Notes: generated from the sequence alone by a model not told the origin. A stretch of DNA of 64,000 nt from Amorphophallus konjac (GCA_022559845.1 CM040128.1:266916698-266980697), one strand, 5' to 3'; positions 44,651 to 57,773 are shown, numbered from the stretch's first letter. A program made the numbers and translations.

Positions 44651-46882
44651 TGTTGGGTTAGATGGACGCAGTCTATCTCCACAGATTGTGGATCTAGAGG
44701 GGGGTGAATAGATCAACTTGCCTAATTTAAAACTATTGTAAGTTCTAAAGCGGAATTTAGGCAAACGTCAGTTAAGCTAAACAAAGGATGCTAAACAAAA
44801 GGTCGAAAGCTAGACATGAGCATAAGCGATGCAATCAAATAAGCTAAGCAAGAATTTCCCATCGCACACAGATCACACAAAAACACAAACACACTGCACA
44901 CACAATTTTTAGGTGGTTCGGTCAACGACCTACGTCCACCCCACACTCAACCGAGTATGGCTTCCTGCTGCGCAGCACAGCTTGCGTCCGCTGGGCTTTA
45001 CAGCTTGGCCAAATAACCCGCTGATACACAGCTTCGCTGGGCACTACAGCTTGCCGACCAGAGGATCTAATCCTCTGCAACCGCTGGGGAAATACAGCTT
45101 AACCCGTCCAGTGGAGACCACCACTGCAAGATCGCTGACACACAGCTTGAAGAAATAGCATTCGAAAATGAAAGACAGAATCAAAACGAAAATAGAAAAG
45201 CTCAAAAAACAATGTAGCTCTAAGAGCAAAGCTCAGCTCTGGTTTTGAACCATGAGACTGAGATACAACCACTCTTACTCTCACTCTCGATCAGCTCTCT
45301 CTCAACTCAAACTCTCTCGATCTCTTCCTCTCTCTTTTTCTCCTTCTTCTCTTCTTCTTCTTCCTCTTCTCTGTATCTTCTTCTTCTCTCTTTTCTCTCT
45401 GTGGATCGAAGGCTCACTGCTGTATAGACTTTCTCTTCTTTTCTTTCAATCAATCTTCATCAGTGGACGAAGGCTTCAATATATAGCAGCAGCAGGTGGA
45501 TAAGGTACAGAATGTGTGTGCCTCCCACACTCAATCCAGAATCTTCTTTCCACGTGCCCTTATAACATTGGTTCCTTTAGTATTGGATCACGTGCAGCCC
45601 AGACACTGGGGAATATTCTTCCTCGGACCACCTTCTTCTTTCTATTTTTCTTCTTCTCCTACAAAGAGATTAAAACCATTAAACTCAGGCCCACAAAAAC
45701 TAAAACTGCATGAGGTATGTGATAGCAATACGAGATGCACTATACTGAGAACGACACGAGATACACAAGGTGACTACAGCACGAAATAAAGAGATAACGA
45801 CACGAGGTACCACAGTAACAAGGCTATCACTTCAACGAGAACGACACGTGGTCAGATGAAAACAGCACGAGGTGAGAAGGAACTAAGACGGAATAAAACG
45901 GTAGTAAAACACGCGATCAGAGGAAACCTTGACGAAGATAGAAAAGAAGTAACACGAAGACATAAACAAAAATGACACGAATACGGAAGACTCGAAGACA
46001 TAGGGGTGACACAGATGGAGCGACACGAGGTGGCACAGAAAGCATCACGAGGTGCTGCAGTGTTCAACACGCGATGGAACAACTAACGACATGAAGACGA
46101 GGACAACACGGACTGAAACCAACTCGAAGATGAAAAACAGAACCCTACACGAAGTGTGGTCACAAAGCAAAAAGGACATGGGGTCTAAGAAAAACAACAT
46201 GAGGACAGAAGACAGGAACGGCTACAACGACACGTGATAAAATAGTGAAAGCAGGAAAACGACTCGAGTAACTACAGTAAATGACACGAAAATAAGACTC
46301 GAAGACAGACGATGTATAGAGATCTCAGTTCACCCGTCAGTGTGTAGACTTGAAAGTCTTGAACCCAATGTATGGACTTGAGTAGCAGAGGCCAGTGTAC
46401 AGACTTGCCACCGACCATTGTGTAGACTTGATCAGCATGAGGTACAGTATAGACATCAACTCTGCACATCGAATGTATGGACTTCAAGTGTGAAGACCAT
46501 TGTAGAGTCTTTGGTTTCGAAGATAATGTGCAGACATCGAGTTTGAAGACCAATGTCCAGACTTCAAGTAACAGTGTGGATGTACAGACTTAGAATATTA
46601 GGACTGATGTCCAGACTTCAAACGTTAACGCTGTACACACTTAACCAATTCAATTGAGATGCAGTGTGTGGACTTCATCTTGAGCGAAATGTAAGTGAAG
46701 AATGTAGAGACTCAAGAGAGTACGAAATTGCAGACAGCAGTGTATTAAATGCAACGAACACATAGTCAATCTGATAGAGCAGTTTCATCAAATCAAAAAT
46801 AGTTGCCAATCAATCAAAACAATGGTGTTGCCAATGAAATAAAGCAAGTGTCAACATCATCAATCATAGAGGGGTCACAACA
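44651..46882 (-). repeat. 5' LTR of the Maximus element
   Basis: Same length as 35231-37462 with about 26 substitutions, at least 20 of them transitions, and no length change. It is adjacent to AACCA at 46883. Confidence 0.95.
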
Positions 46883-46887
46883 AACCA

Positions 46888-48711
46888 TGTATCCAATCTA
46901 ATGCATGATCATACCTGTTGAATCCTACTATTTTTCTTGTCCTGATCATGTAACTTGTTTTCCTGAAATTTTATTCATATGGAAATTCCACTGTTCATGT
47001 GAAAACTTGATTTATCCTGAAATAACGACCTCCTGTAAGTCGTCTCTTATAAAAGTGACGCCCTGAACCAGAGCACGAATTGAAAGTAACGCCCCTGTTA
47101 AAGGCGCTTTCCACTAAAATTCCAGAATTTAGAGATTGTGCAAAATAGAAATGCATAATGGACGACCGCTGTAAAAGTCGTCAAATCATAAATAAACGCC
47201 CCTATAGAAGGCGTTAATTTGATAAGTAATGACTTAGATTAAGTCGCTATTTTCCTGTGTTACTATTTTGAACTATTTTCTGTTAACCGAGAGTTTTTGA
47301 TATATATATATATATAATTATATTATCTGGCACTATATTTCCATTCCGTGAATATAGTCCCACGTTTCATGATGTTTTATCGTTTACCCACTAACTCTCA
47401 GTGACATACAAGCTCTCCATTGGACACCCCGTTCCTTTGGACTAGCGAGTTAGTCATAGAGACCTCCGTAAGACTCCTCGAGCCTTGGATTCCCTCAAGG
47501 CCGACTGAGCTGGTTGTACCATAAAAACCTATCACACTATTTTTGCCATGTCACTCTATAAGAAACATGGTATACCGGCCCTCATGTTATGCTATGTGTA
47601 TGATATGAGAATTATCTTAATGAACGGGGAAAGCATGCCATTGTTGTGATGTTCTTGTAGACCCCAATTCTATATCAACATTATTATGATGTTCTTGTGG
47701 ACCTCAATTCTATATTAAAAGAGTGACTGTCTACTTGTGGACACTTACTTGTCATGGTACCCAAGTTAGGGAAACAATTTCTCCTAGTTTTATCGATACT
47801 CGTGACTTCACCGTTATTATCGTCATTATGGTCATGTTCAAATCCTTGAAATGCTATCTACCTCTAAGTTCATACAAGTTCTTTATCCTTGAAACTCAAT
47901 ATTGGCTATACACCAAGTGGATGTCAAAATACATGATCAATGCCTGCGCATATAGGGCCCGATCTGGTCCTGGGAGGAGCACCCAAAAGTACTAGTGCCC
48001 ATGGGAGTTGTAATGATAATGGTATTGACATTGTACCGAAGTGCATGACTAGTTTGATTGGACATTCCACAAAAATATCGTACTTGACTCAACTTGACAT
48101 GCCAAGACTAGCTTGACCCGAAAAAGGGTAATTTATATACTTGTTTGCTTGAAACGTGATAGCCAAGTTCTCGACATAACATGATGAAATTACTTGCTTG
48201 AACATCCTGACATCTATTACTTGAAAGTTCATGAATAGTTCACCTTGTTATCTTGTTGATATACTCTCTATCTTGTCGTTTTACGCGAGCATGCATAGCT
48301 ATAGTGCATTCATGGAAAGATGTAATTACTTAAACCCCTTGCTACTTCTTGAGATATAATTTCCTACTGAGCGTTCGCCCACTCAGTGTTTCCATACTTT
48401 TCAGGTAAGTCCGATGACGAGACCCAAACTGACGGGGAAGGTCAAGAGTGAAAGAGTTAGAGCTATTCAAGCGTCCATCCATCCTGTCTTCTCTATATTT
48501 TTGTTGAGTCAGAAATGTACCTTTCTTTTAGTGAGTCTAGTATTTGCAAGGGTTTGTAATAGACATATTCTTATTAAAGGAATAAATGGATTGGGTTATC
48601 TTTATATTTACGCACTCTGTCTTTGTGTCGAATACACTACTACTCTGATTGACATGATTGATATAAACTCGTCACGCATCTACGGATATCTTCTGCGCTC
48701 GGGGCGTGACA
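46888..48711 (+). repeat. Tekay 5' LTR, second part
   Basis: Matches 54426-56243. It contains mini-palindromes (47025-47255), a short TA run (47300) and the leader hairpin module (47412-47525). It ends GGGGCGTGACA. Confidence 0.95.
47412..47525 (+). promoter_or_regulatory. Leader hairpin module with GATTCCC loop, Tekay 5' LTR
   Basis: CTCCATTGGACA, CTTTGGAC, GACCTCCGTAAG, then stem GCCTTG (47482-47487), loop GATTCCCT, stem CAAGGC (47496-47501), then GCTGGTTGTACC. It lies downstream of the TATA box, so it would be in the transcript leader. The 3' LTR copy is 54945-55055 (stem 55014-55033). Confidence 0.7.
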
Positions 48712-48718
48712 GTTTTTG

Positions 48719-48731
48719 TGGTATCAGAGCC
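48719..48731 (+). other. PBS of the Tekay element
   Basis: TGGTATCAGAGCC, seven bases after the LTR end, complementary to initiator tRNA-Met as usual for chromoviruses. Confidence 0.92.
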
Positions 48732-48881
48732 TAGGGTATTCAATTCCTAGGAAACCCAAGTCCAAGGATAAGTCTGAACCTCTAACCAGTGAGACGGGGT
48801 AGAACCAAGGGCTAAAGTCAGCATAGAATTAAAAGCATTTGAACGCAATCACATACTAATAGCTATTATAATTGTAGGACA

Positions 48882-49859
48882 ATGGCTGCCGAACGTGCTC
48901 AATGGCGCAACATGCAACGCACTCTCCAAGGCATGACCCAGGCACTTCAACAAGTGGCACAAGGAGGTGCACATCGTGGAGCAGGAAATCTCCACCAAAG
49001 CTTCAAGAACATGAACCCTCCTAAGTTCATGGGATCCACTGATCCAGATGATGCCGAACACTGGATCCGAGAGACGAAACGTGTTTTTAGAGTCATGCAA
49101 TGCTCGGACCAAGAGAAGGTCATGTTAGCCACATTTCAATTAGAAATGGTGGGAGGCGGTAGAAGCCACATTAGATCAAGGACAAGTTACTTGGGAGGAG
49201 TTCGTTGAACATTTCAACAATAAATATTTCTCAGATCAAGTTCAAGAGAAGAAAGCCGCTGAATTCGTCGCACTTAAGCAACGATCTTTGTCGGTGGCTG
49301 AATATGAAGCGCAGTTCTCTAGGCTGTCTCGGTACGCTAAACACTTAGTTAGTACTGAGAAGATGAAAGCTCGAAGATTCCTTAATGGGCTCAGGCCCCA
49401 ATATATCACACAATTGGCACCGATGGACATACAAGTCTATTCGGAGATGGTTCGACGAGCGTAATTACTAGAAGATGCCACGGAACTATCTGATAGGATA
49501 TGTGGGAAAGACAAGAAGGAGAATGTTACTAGCTCCGGCACCTTCAAACCTAATTTCAAGAAGAGGCCAAGTAATGGAGGCATTCCCTCCCAGGAGCAAA
49601 AGTTCAAAAAGACCAAACCTTTCTCCATCACCACTACATCTGCTAAGGTGGTATGTAAGCACTGTGATAAGGCCGGGCACAAGGCCGAAGAATGTTGGAG
49701 GAAACTTGGAGCGTGTCTCCGTTGTGGGAGCCGTGATCATCGGATTCCCGACTGTCCCCTACTCAATGATCAAGCTGGTGACGGAAAGCGCCCGGTAATA
49801 AAGAATGCTCGTCTCCACGCCATTAAGGAGACCGAGGAAGACGAAGGCGGACTAGTAGA
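48882..49859 (+). pseudogene. gag of the Tekay element
   Basis: ATG at 48882, 150 bp after the PBS. The Retrotrans_gag region starts with PPKFMGSTDPDDAEHWI and MLATFQLE; a one-base loss at about 49148 shifts the frame, after which WEAVEATLDQ, EFVALKQRSLSVAEYEAQFSRL and FLNGLRPQY are readable. TAA at 49462 (RA*LLEDA). Two zinc knuckles close it: [14 protein letters not shown] and [14 protein letters not shown] (49654-49755). From the shift onward the frame is the same as pol. Confidence 0.9.
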
Positions 49860-51700
49860 AGGTACACTGAAAGTTTGTTCCAAGTCTGCACATGTCTTAT
49901 TTGATACGGGTGCATCACATTCTTTTATCTCCCAGAAGTTTGCTAACCCACTGCCTATGGAACCGGAATGGATGAAAATATTTTTATCTACTCCTCTCGG
50001 AAACGAAACCGATATTACTCACCATTATCAAAACTGTGAAGTCTTAGTAAAAGGAAGAAATCTTCCTATCAATCTCATATGTTTAGACCTAAAGGAATAC
50101 GATGTCATATTGGGAGCAGATTGGTTATCTAGGTATCAGGCAACTGTGGATTGCCGTAACAGCAAAGTTACTTTCAAGGACTTTCCAGAACTAGTCTATT
50201 CTAGCCCTAAGAGTCGGAGCAAGTCACCTCTTATTTCGGCTCTCCAAGCTAGCAAGCTAATAAGGAAAGGATGTGTATCTTTCCTTGCTTTTGTCACCAT
50301 TAAGGAGACTAAGGAAACTAAACTAGAAGACATCCCCGTTGTGCAAGAACTTCCGGACGTATTTCTGGAGGAATTGCCTGGATTACCCCCACAAAGAGAA
50401 GTGGCCTTCACCATCGATTTAGTCCCTAGTGCTGGACCAGTTTCTAAGGCACCATATAGGATGTCCCCTGTCGAACTCAAGGACCTGAAGGAGCAATTGA
50501 TGGAACTTCTCAAGAAGGGATTTATTAGACCAAGCACTTCCCCGTGGGGAGCACCTGTGCTATTTGTAAAGAAGAAAGATGGATCCATGAGGTTATGCAT
50601 CGACTATCGACAGTTGAATCATCTCACTATCAAGAACAAGTATCCACTCCCGAGAATCAATGAGTTATTTGATCAAATATCTTGATCCAAGTATTTTTTA
50701 AAGATTGATCTCAGGTCAGGTTATCACCAACTAAGGATCAAGGATGAGGACATTCATAAAACCGCATTCAGAAGTAGGTATGGCCATTATGAGTTTGTTG
50801 TTATGCCTTTCGGACTAACAAATGCCCCTGCTGCCTTTATGCAGTTGATGAATAGTATATTCAGATCTTATCTAGATCAATTCGTGGTGATTTTCATTGA
50901 TGATATATTGATTTACTCCAAGACCAAAGGAGAGCATGAGGAACATTTAAGGATTGCATTACAGATATTGAGGACAAATCAGCTATATGCAAAGCTCAGC
51001 AAATGTGAATTTTGGTTAAGAGAAGTAGTTTTCTTGGGGCATGTTATATCAAAGGACGGTTTATCCGTAGATCCATCAAAGGTTGATGCTGTAAGGAATT
51101 GGGAAAGACCGACCAATGCTAGCGAGGTCCGTAGTTTCTTGGGTCTTGCAGGCTACTATCGGCGATTCATCAAGGATTTCTCCAAGGTAGCCGTACCACT
51201 CACTAGGCTAACTCGCAAGGAGATACGTTATGAATGGAGTGAGGAATGTGAAAGAAGCTTCCAAGCTCTCAAGGATCACTTAACTACTGCCCCAGTCTTA
51301 GCTCTACCAATTGAAGGAGAAAAGTTCGAAGTGTACATTGATGCATCTGGCATTGGCCTCGGATGTGTTTTAATGCAACAAGGGAAGGTTATAGCCTACT
51401 CTTCGCGTCAATTGAAGAAGCACGAGGAGAACTACCCAATTCATGATCTAGAATTGGCTGCAGTCATATTTGCACTAAAGATATGGAGACATTATCTTTA
51501 TAGAGTGCAGTTTCTTGTATACTCCGACCATAAAAGCCTTAAGTATCTCTTCTCTTAGAAGGAATTGAATATGAGGCAAAGACGTTGGCTAGAATATCTT
51601 AAGGACTTCGACTTTACTATACAATATCATCCTGGAAAGGGTAATCCGGTAGCTGATGCCCTTAGTCGAAAGCCGAGAGCATTATTAGCCAATTGTATGA
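49860..51700 (+). pseudogene. Protease, RT and RNase H of the Tekay element
   Basis: Protease: [13 protein letters not shown] and [65 protein letters not shown] and catalytic [10 protein letters not shown]. RNase [39 protein letters not shown] and [10 protein letters not shown]. Stops: TGA at 50683 (QIS*SKYF, where Trp fits) and TAG at 51556 (FS*KELN, where Gln fits). No frame change. Confidence 0.93.
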
Positions 51701-53220
51701 TTCAGGAGTGGAAGTTGCTAGAACAATTTACTATACTTAATATAAGCATGGACAAGGACAGTAGGTGTGTCACCTTAACCCATATGAGCATACAGTCAGA
51801 TTTGCTACCTGAAATACAAGGACTTCAGGGTAGTGACCCGGTATTAGTGGAAATCATGGGCAAACTAGAAGGATAATCTGTGTTCCAACTAGCTTCAGAT
51901 GGAAGGTTGTTATTCCAAAATAGAACTTGTATACCGGATTGTCCAGAATTAAAGAAGAAGATCTTAGATGAAGCTCACAGATCAAGGTACACAATTCATC
52001 CAGGATCTACTAAGATGTACCAAGATTTAAAAAGGACCTTCTGGTGGCCTAATATGAAGAGAGAAGTCGCGGACTTTGTGTCTCGCTGCCTCACCTGCCA
52101 ACAAGTTAAGGCTGAACACCAGAAGTCTGCCGGAAAGCTACATCCTCTGGATATTCCCAAATGGAAGTGGGAGGATATTGGTATGGATTTCATCATGGGT
52201 CTAACTAAATCAAAAGGAGGATATGATGGAATATGGGTTATCATTGATCGATTGACCAAATCAACGCACTTCTTGCCAATCAAGAGTCGATGGTCAGTTG
52301 ACGTTCTGGCTGCATTATACATAAAAGAGATAGTCAGATTACATGGTATCCTTGTCTCGATTTTGTCTGACAGAGATCCCTGTTTTACTTCGCATTTTTG
52401 GAAAGGACTACAACATTCGTTGGGATCGAGACTTAACTTTAGTACAGCTTTTCATCCTCAAACAGATGGTCAGACCGAGAGAACTAAACAGGTGGTTGAG
52501 GATATGCTCAGGACTTGCATCATTGATTTTGGAGGAAGCTGGCATGATCACTTGCCTCTAGTTGAATTTGCATACAATAATAGCTACCAGGCAAGTATAC
52601 AAATGGCACCTTTCGAAGCCTTATACGGAAGGAGTTGCCGATCACCCTTATGCTGGGATGAAGTTGGAGAGAAATAACTATTAGGTCCATATATGGTAAG
52701 GGATACCACCGAGAAGATACAGTTGATTAGAGAAAGACTGCAAGTAGTTCAGTCTAGACAAAAGATTTATGCTGATACAAGAAGAAGAAATCTCGAATTC
52801 CAAGTCGGAGATCACGTCTTTCTCAAGATATCACTTGGACGTGGAATAAGGAGATTTGGTGTTAAGGGCAAGCTTACACCAAGATTCATTGGACCTTTTG
52901 AGATACTAGAAAGGGTTGGCGAGGTTGCTTATCGCGTCGCTTTACCTCCTCAATTCTCCGAAGTTCATAATGTATTCCACATATCAATGTTGAAGAAATA
53001 TGTGCATGATCCGTCACATATCATTGATCATGGAGACCTGGTGATTCAAAAGGACCTTACTTATGAACAAAAGCCCATGAAGATCCTCGATCGCGAGGTA
53101 CGAACATTAAGGAATAAAGTTATCCCCATGCTAAAGGTGCAATGGAGTAAATGTTCAGAACACGAAGCGACATGGGAGACCGAGGAGTCTATGAGGAAAC
53201 GATTCCCAGACTTATTCTAA
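51701..53220 (+). pseudogene. Integrase and chromodomain of the Tekay element
   Basis: HHCC zinc finger (HRSRYTIHPGSTKM, CLTCQQVK), then DDE core: IGMDFIMGL, LSDRDPCFTS and PQTDGQTERTKQ. The C-terminal GPY/F-like part (RFIGPFEIL, VGEVAYRVALPP, VFHISMLKKY) leads to a chromodomain ending TWETEESMRKRFPDLF, the C-terminal chromodomain form typical of Tekay/Del chromoviruses and thought to guide integration to heterochromatin. Stops: TAA at 51874 and TAA at 52675 (GEK*LLGP, where Gln is usual). Confidence 0.93.
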
Positions 53221-53283
53221 AAAGGTATGTATTCTACACTCTCCACGTTTATATGTGATTGAATTTGGGGACCAAATTCTTTT

Positions 53284-53296
53284 AAGTGGGGGAGGG
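53284..53296 (+). other. Polypurine tract of the Tekay element
   Basis: AAGTGGGGGAGGG directly before the TG of the 3' LTR, 64 bp after the pol stop. Confidence 0.92.
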
Positions 53297-56243
53297 TGTA
53301 GCAACCCTGGTAAAATAAAAGGAAGATTTCAAGAAAGATTAAGTAAGTAAATGATAAGAACCAAAATGAATAAATAATAAGTCAAAAGTAAGTAACGCCT
53401 CTCAACAAGGCGTGATTTAAATAAGAAACGCCTTTCCTTGAGGCGCAAATTTTAAAAGAGACGCCTGCAGTCAAGGGCGTCAAATCTCAAATGGCCAGAA
53501 ATAAATAAAAGGAAAGGGAAAGAAATGCCCTCCTTTTGGTCGCGAATTACACAGGACACGACAGAGACCAAGGCGTCAATTGATATTAACGCCCTTACAT
53601 AAGGCGTTAATTCCGTTTGTGTTCCGTTCGAACCAGGACATTATCCAGGGAAAGTTTCTAGATTACTACGAGTTCGATTGATTATAGTAAGGACTCTATC
53701 ATGGAAACTTGTGTTTCCAATCGAATTCTAACTCTATTGGGTTCCAAAAAACCCTATAAATACTCTTCCATCGAGCCAACCTTAGGGTTTTTCCTCTTGC
53801 TGGTGCTGTTCCGAGCGTGAATTACAGAAGGAGGTTCTTTTCTCTTGGTGGTAAGGATTTCCTTCTTAATTCTCTTTCAAATCTGTTTTTGAAGAACGTT
53901 AATAGTTCTTCATCCTCCTTATGCAGGTTGTCTGCAACGTCTTGCCGAAGAACGTAGGGTTCATCATCGTCTTCCATCTTCTTCAGTTTAAAAGAAAAGG
54001 GAGGGAGAGCTGTGTTCTTTCTCTACGTCCAGAACAGAGGAGAAGTTACTTCTCGTCTACTACCACCCTCACTGCTAGAGAATAACAGTTGCATAGATCT
54101 CAGGAGACTCTGTTTCCAACAGAGTATCAAATTCTATACAGTACCTTCACCAAGACCATTCATCAGGTAGGTTTTCTCAAGAACATAGTCCAAACTAGTT
54201 TAAGATCTCTAATAATATCATCGGTCATCCATGCATATAGTTTTACTATGGTTTCAAATGTTTCGTATGAAATTTCAAAAGAAACGCCCCTGAAAAAGGC
54301 GCTAATTAAAAAGAAGCGACCCACACTAGGGCGCTAATTCTTGTTTTGACGCCCTGCCCAGGAGTCGTCAACTTCACTTAATTATTGATTACCCATGTTT
54401 AAAATTCTATATCAAGTAAACCATGTATCCAATCTAATGCATGATCATACCTGTTGAATCCTACTATTTTTCTTGTCCTGACCATGTAACTTGTTTTCCT
54501 GAAATTTTATTCATCTGGAAATTCCACTGTTCATGTGAAAACTTGATTTATCCTGAAATAACGACCTCCTGTAAGTCGTTTCTTATAAAAGTGACGCCCT
54601 GAACCAGGGCGCGAATTGAAAGTAACGCCCCTGTTAAAGGCGCTTTCCACTAAAATTCCAGAATTTAGAGATTGTGCAAAATAGAAATGTATAATGGACG
54701 ATCGATGTAAAAGTCGTCAAATCATAAATAAACGCCCCTATAGAAGGCGTTAATTTGATAAGTAATGACTTAGATTAAGTCGCTATTTTCCTGTGTTACT
54801 ATTTTGAACTGTTTTCTGTTAACCGAGAGTTTTTGATATATATATATAATTATATTATCTGGCACTATATTTCCATTCCGTGAATATAGTCCCATGTTTC
54901 ATGATGTTTTATCGTTTACCCACTAACTCTCAGTGACATACAAGCTCTCCATTGGACACTCCGTTCCTTTGGACTAGCGAGTTAGTCATAGAGACCTCCG
55001 TAAGACTCCTCGAGCCTTGGATTCCCTCAAGGCCGACTGAGCTGGTTGTACCATAAAAACCTATCACACTATTTTTGCCATGTCACTCTATAAGAAACAT
55101 GGTATACCGGCCCTCATGTTATGCTATGTGTATGATATGAGAATTATCTTAATGAACGGGGAAAGCATGCCATTGTTGTGATGTTCTTGTGGACCCCAAT
55201 TCTATATCAACATTATTATGATGTTCTTGTGGACCTCAATTCTATATTAAAAGAGTGACCGTCTACTTGCGGGCACTTACTTGTCATGGTACCCAAGTTA
55301 GGGAACCAATTTCTCCTAGTTTTATCGATACTCGTGACTTCACCGTTATTATCGTCATTATGGTCATGTTCAAATCCTTGAAATGCTATCTACCTCTAAG
55401 TTCATACAAGTTCTTTATCCTTGAAACTCCATATTGGCTATACACCAAGTGGATGTCAAAATACATGATCAATGCCTGCGCATATAGAGCCCGATCTGGT
55501 CCTGGGAGGAGCACCCAAAAGTACTAGTGCCCATGGGAGTTGTAATGATAATGGTATTGGCATTGTACCGAAGTGCATGACTAGTTTGATTGGACATTCC
55601 ACAAAAATCTCGTACTTGACTCAACTTGACATGCCAAGACTTGCTTGACCCGAAAAAGGGTAATTTATATACTTGTTTGCTTGAAACGTGATAGCCAAGT
55701 TCTCGACATAACATGATGAAATTACTTGCTTGAACATCCTGACATCTATTACTTGAAAGTTCATGAATAGTTCACCTTGTTATCTTGTTGATATACTCTC
55801 TATCTTGTCGTTTTACGCGAGCATGCATAGCTATAGTGCATTCATGGAAAGATGTAATTACTTAAACCCCTTGCTAGTTATTGAGATATAATTTCCTACT
55901 GAGCGTTCGCTCACTCAGTGTTTCCATACTTTTCAGGTAAGTCCGATGACGAGACCCAAACTGACGGGGAAGGTCAAGAGTGAAAGAGTTAGAGCTATTC
56001 AAGCGTCCATCCGTCCTGTCATCTCTATATTTTTGTTGAGTCAGAAATGTACCTTTCTTTTATTGAGTCTTGTATTTGCAAGGGTTTGTAATAGACATAT
56101 TCTTATTAAAGGAATAAATGGATTGGGTTATCTTTATATTTGCGCACTCTGTCTTTGTGTCGAATACACTACTACTCTGATTGACATGATTGATATAAAC
56201 TCGTCACGCATCTACGGGTATCTTCCGCGCTCGGGGCGTGACA
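53297..56243 (+). repeat. Tekay 3' LTR (complete)
   Basis: 2947 bp. TATAAATA at 53755. Mini-palindromes at 53393-53615 (best TTAACGCC..GGCGTTAA, 53586-53610), 54280-54370 and 54560-54790. The leader hairpin module is at 54945-55055. It carries the uninterrupted AACCATG site (54421) that is split in the 5' LTR. Divergence from the 5' LTR is low, mostly transitions. Confidence 0.95.
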
Positions 56244-56248
56244 CTCAG

Positions 56249-56400
56249 TTAGTGCAGGAACGCCCTTTGGTCCTCTTAAGACCACCGCAGCCAAAGTCGG
56301 TCCCTCCTCCTTGTAGACACGCCAAAATTGACGCTATGTTGATCAAATCTCATGTCACTATGACGACGGCCCAAAGTGAACTTCAATATATTCATAATAT
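56249..56400 (+). pseudogene. Tail of the first Ogre-like gag after the Tekay insertion
   Basis: Resumes the gag frame of 32181-34103: after the CTCAG duplication the text reads LVQERPLVLLRPPQPK and continues to about KSHVTMTTAQ. The homology limit and the following boundary to the next element are not defined. Confidence 0.6.
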
Positions 56401-57716
56401 AAAGTTTTTCTATCTTTTTGTGTGTGGTTTTGATTTGTTCTTGTATTTTTGTGATTCGCGACCTGAAGAGGGGCGTGTTTTAAATAGCGACCTTATCTAG
56501 GGCGTTTTCTCAAGAAAAGATGACTAAATGTCAGGGCGTCAATTCCTGGTATTATCCGGTTTCAAAATAAATTCAAAATAAATTTAAATTATTAATTAAC
56601 GTCCTTCCTCAGGGCGTGTTTTTAATTAACGCCTTCATCATAGGTGTGTTCTCTTAATTTTCAAATAAAGTAAGTTTTATTGCCAAAATTAAATCCAAGA
56701 AGTGACGCCCTTGATGAGGTCGTGTTTTGAGTAACGTCTTGATGTAGGTCGTCAATTTGGGATTTGACGCCTTTCGCAAGGTCGTGTTTCACCTTTCGTG
56801 TCCTGCTTAAACTCAACTTTCCTGGAGAGTTCCTTGCCTCCGTTGGTCTCCTTGCTCGAATTGGAGCTAGAGTCCTGCCTTCTTTGATCATTGCCTATCC
56901 TTATCTTCCCAAATTTGAGCTTATCTTCGATTGAAATCCTATAAGAGGATGCTCTGGTCGATCGAGGCAGGGGTTCAAGAGGTTGAAGAGTTCACAGGTT
57001 AAGAGGTTGGACGGGTCAGAGAATTCAAATCAAACAGAGGTTTACGGGTTACAAGTTCAGAGCTTCATCTTCTCTTCTTCCTCTGCTTCCTCTGCATCTA
57101 GCCGGCCGCGTCCACCTTATTTCCCTTTACTGTCGTCAGGGACAGCAGGGTTTTCTTTTTTTTTTTTTCTGTGTTGCTTCGTCTTCATCAACCGATCACC
57201 ACTGGGTTCTTCTTTTGCGTTTGCATTAGTCTCATCATCATCATTGTCTCTTCTTCTTTTACGTTTGCATTAAGCTTCATCACATATCTCTTCTATTCCC
57301 TAATTCCTCTTTAGGGGTTTTAAAAAACCAAAAAAATAAGATGCGCATGTTTTTGTCTTTTTTTTATCTTCATGTCATCTTTGGATTGATACTACGTGCA
57401 CTTGGCTGATCTCCTTCTTGTTTATTTTGTCTTATTTTTGCAAGGATAATCAATAAAGAAAAACCCCCTTCATCGGCCGGCCGATTGAAGGCGGAGGAAG
57501 GAATTCACAATCTATCCCGCGTTCAATTTTCCACCAGGTATTCGCGATCTTCTTTATTTGTTATTGAGGTAACCCCTCTGGCGATCACCCTCCTCCATAG
57601 CACCACATGCTTATTTGCTTCTTTATCTTCATATCATCATCTCCACACATATATATATATATTTTTCTCTTATTTAAAACTCCCCATGTTCATGTGTGGA
57701 TTTATCACGATCTACA
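56401..57716 (+). repeat. Probable 5' LTR of the second Ogre-like element
   Basis: Ends probably TCTACA (57716), three bases before the PBS. The left end is uncertain and the partner LTR is outside the window. GCGTC/GGCGT words and mini-palindromes occur at 56455-56795 (for example ACGTCCTTCCTCAGGGCGT). Candidate polyadenylation AATAAA at 57453. Frames here are short and unconvincing. Confidence 0.55.
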
Positions 57717-57719
57717 AAT

Positions 57720-57737
57720 TGGCGATCACGGTGGGAC
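57720..57737 (+). other. PBS of the second Ogre-like element
   Basis: TGGCGATCACGGTGGGAC; it starts with the TGG expected opposite a tRNA CCA end. Same as 31261-31278. The primer tRNA is not identified here. Confidence 0.75.
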
Positions 57738-57773
57738 TTCCACTGTTTTTCTATTGATTATCCCTTTCCCTTT

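Larger units (their letters stand above)
35231..46882 (-). mobile_element. Maximus/SIRE-type (Sirevirus) Ty1/copia element
   Basis: 11.65 kb with two LTRs of exactly 2232 bp that differ at about 26 positions by eye, nearly all transitions. TSD AACCA flanks it (35226-35230, 46883-46887), and the Tekay 3' LTR at 54421 shows the empty site. PBS at 44636 and PPT at 37463 give minus orientation. One long frame covers gag, PR, IN, RT and RNase H with five in-frame stops and no frameshift, so the element is young but inactivated. Confidence 0.95.
34104..56243 (+). mobile_element. Tekay-type chromovirus (Ty3/gypsy) with nested Maximus copia
   Basis: LTRs begin TGTAGCAACCC and end GGGGCGTGACA, with TSD CTCAG at 34099-34103 and 56244-56248. 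The 5' LTR is 34104-35230 plus 46888-48711 after removal of the copia element; the 3' LTR is 53297-56243 (2947 bp). PBS, gag, PR, RT, RNase H, IN with chromodomain and PPT follow in order. It was inserted in the gag of an Ogre-like element. One frameshift and five stops make it non-functional. Confidence 0.95.
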
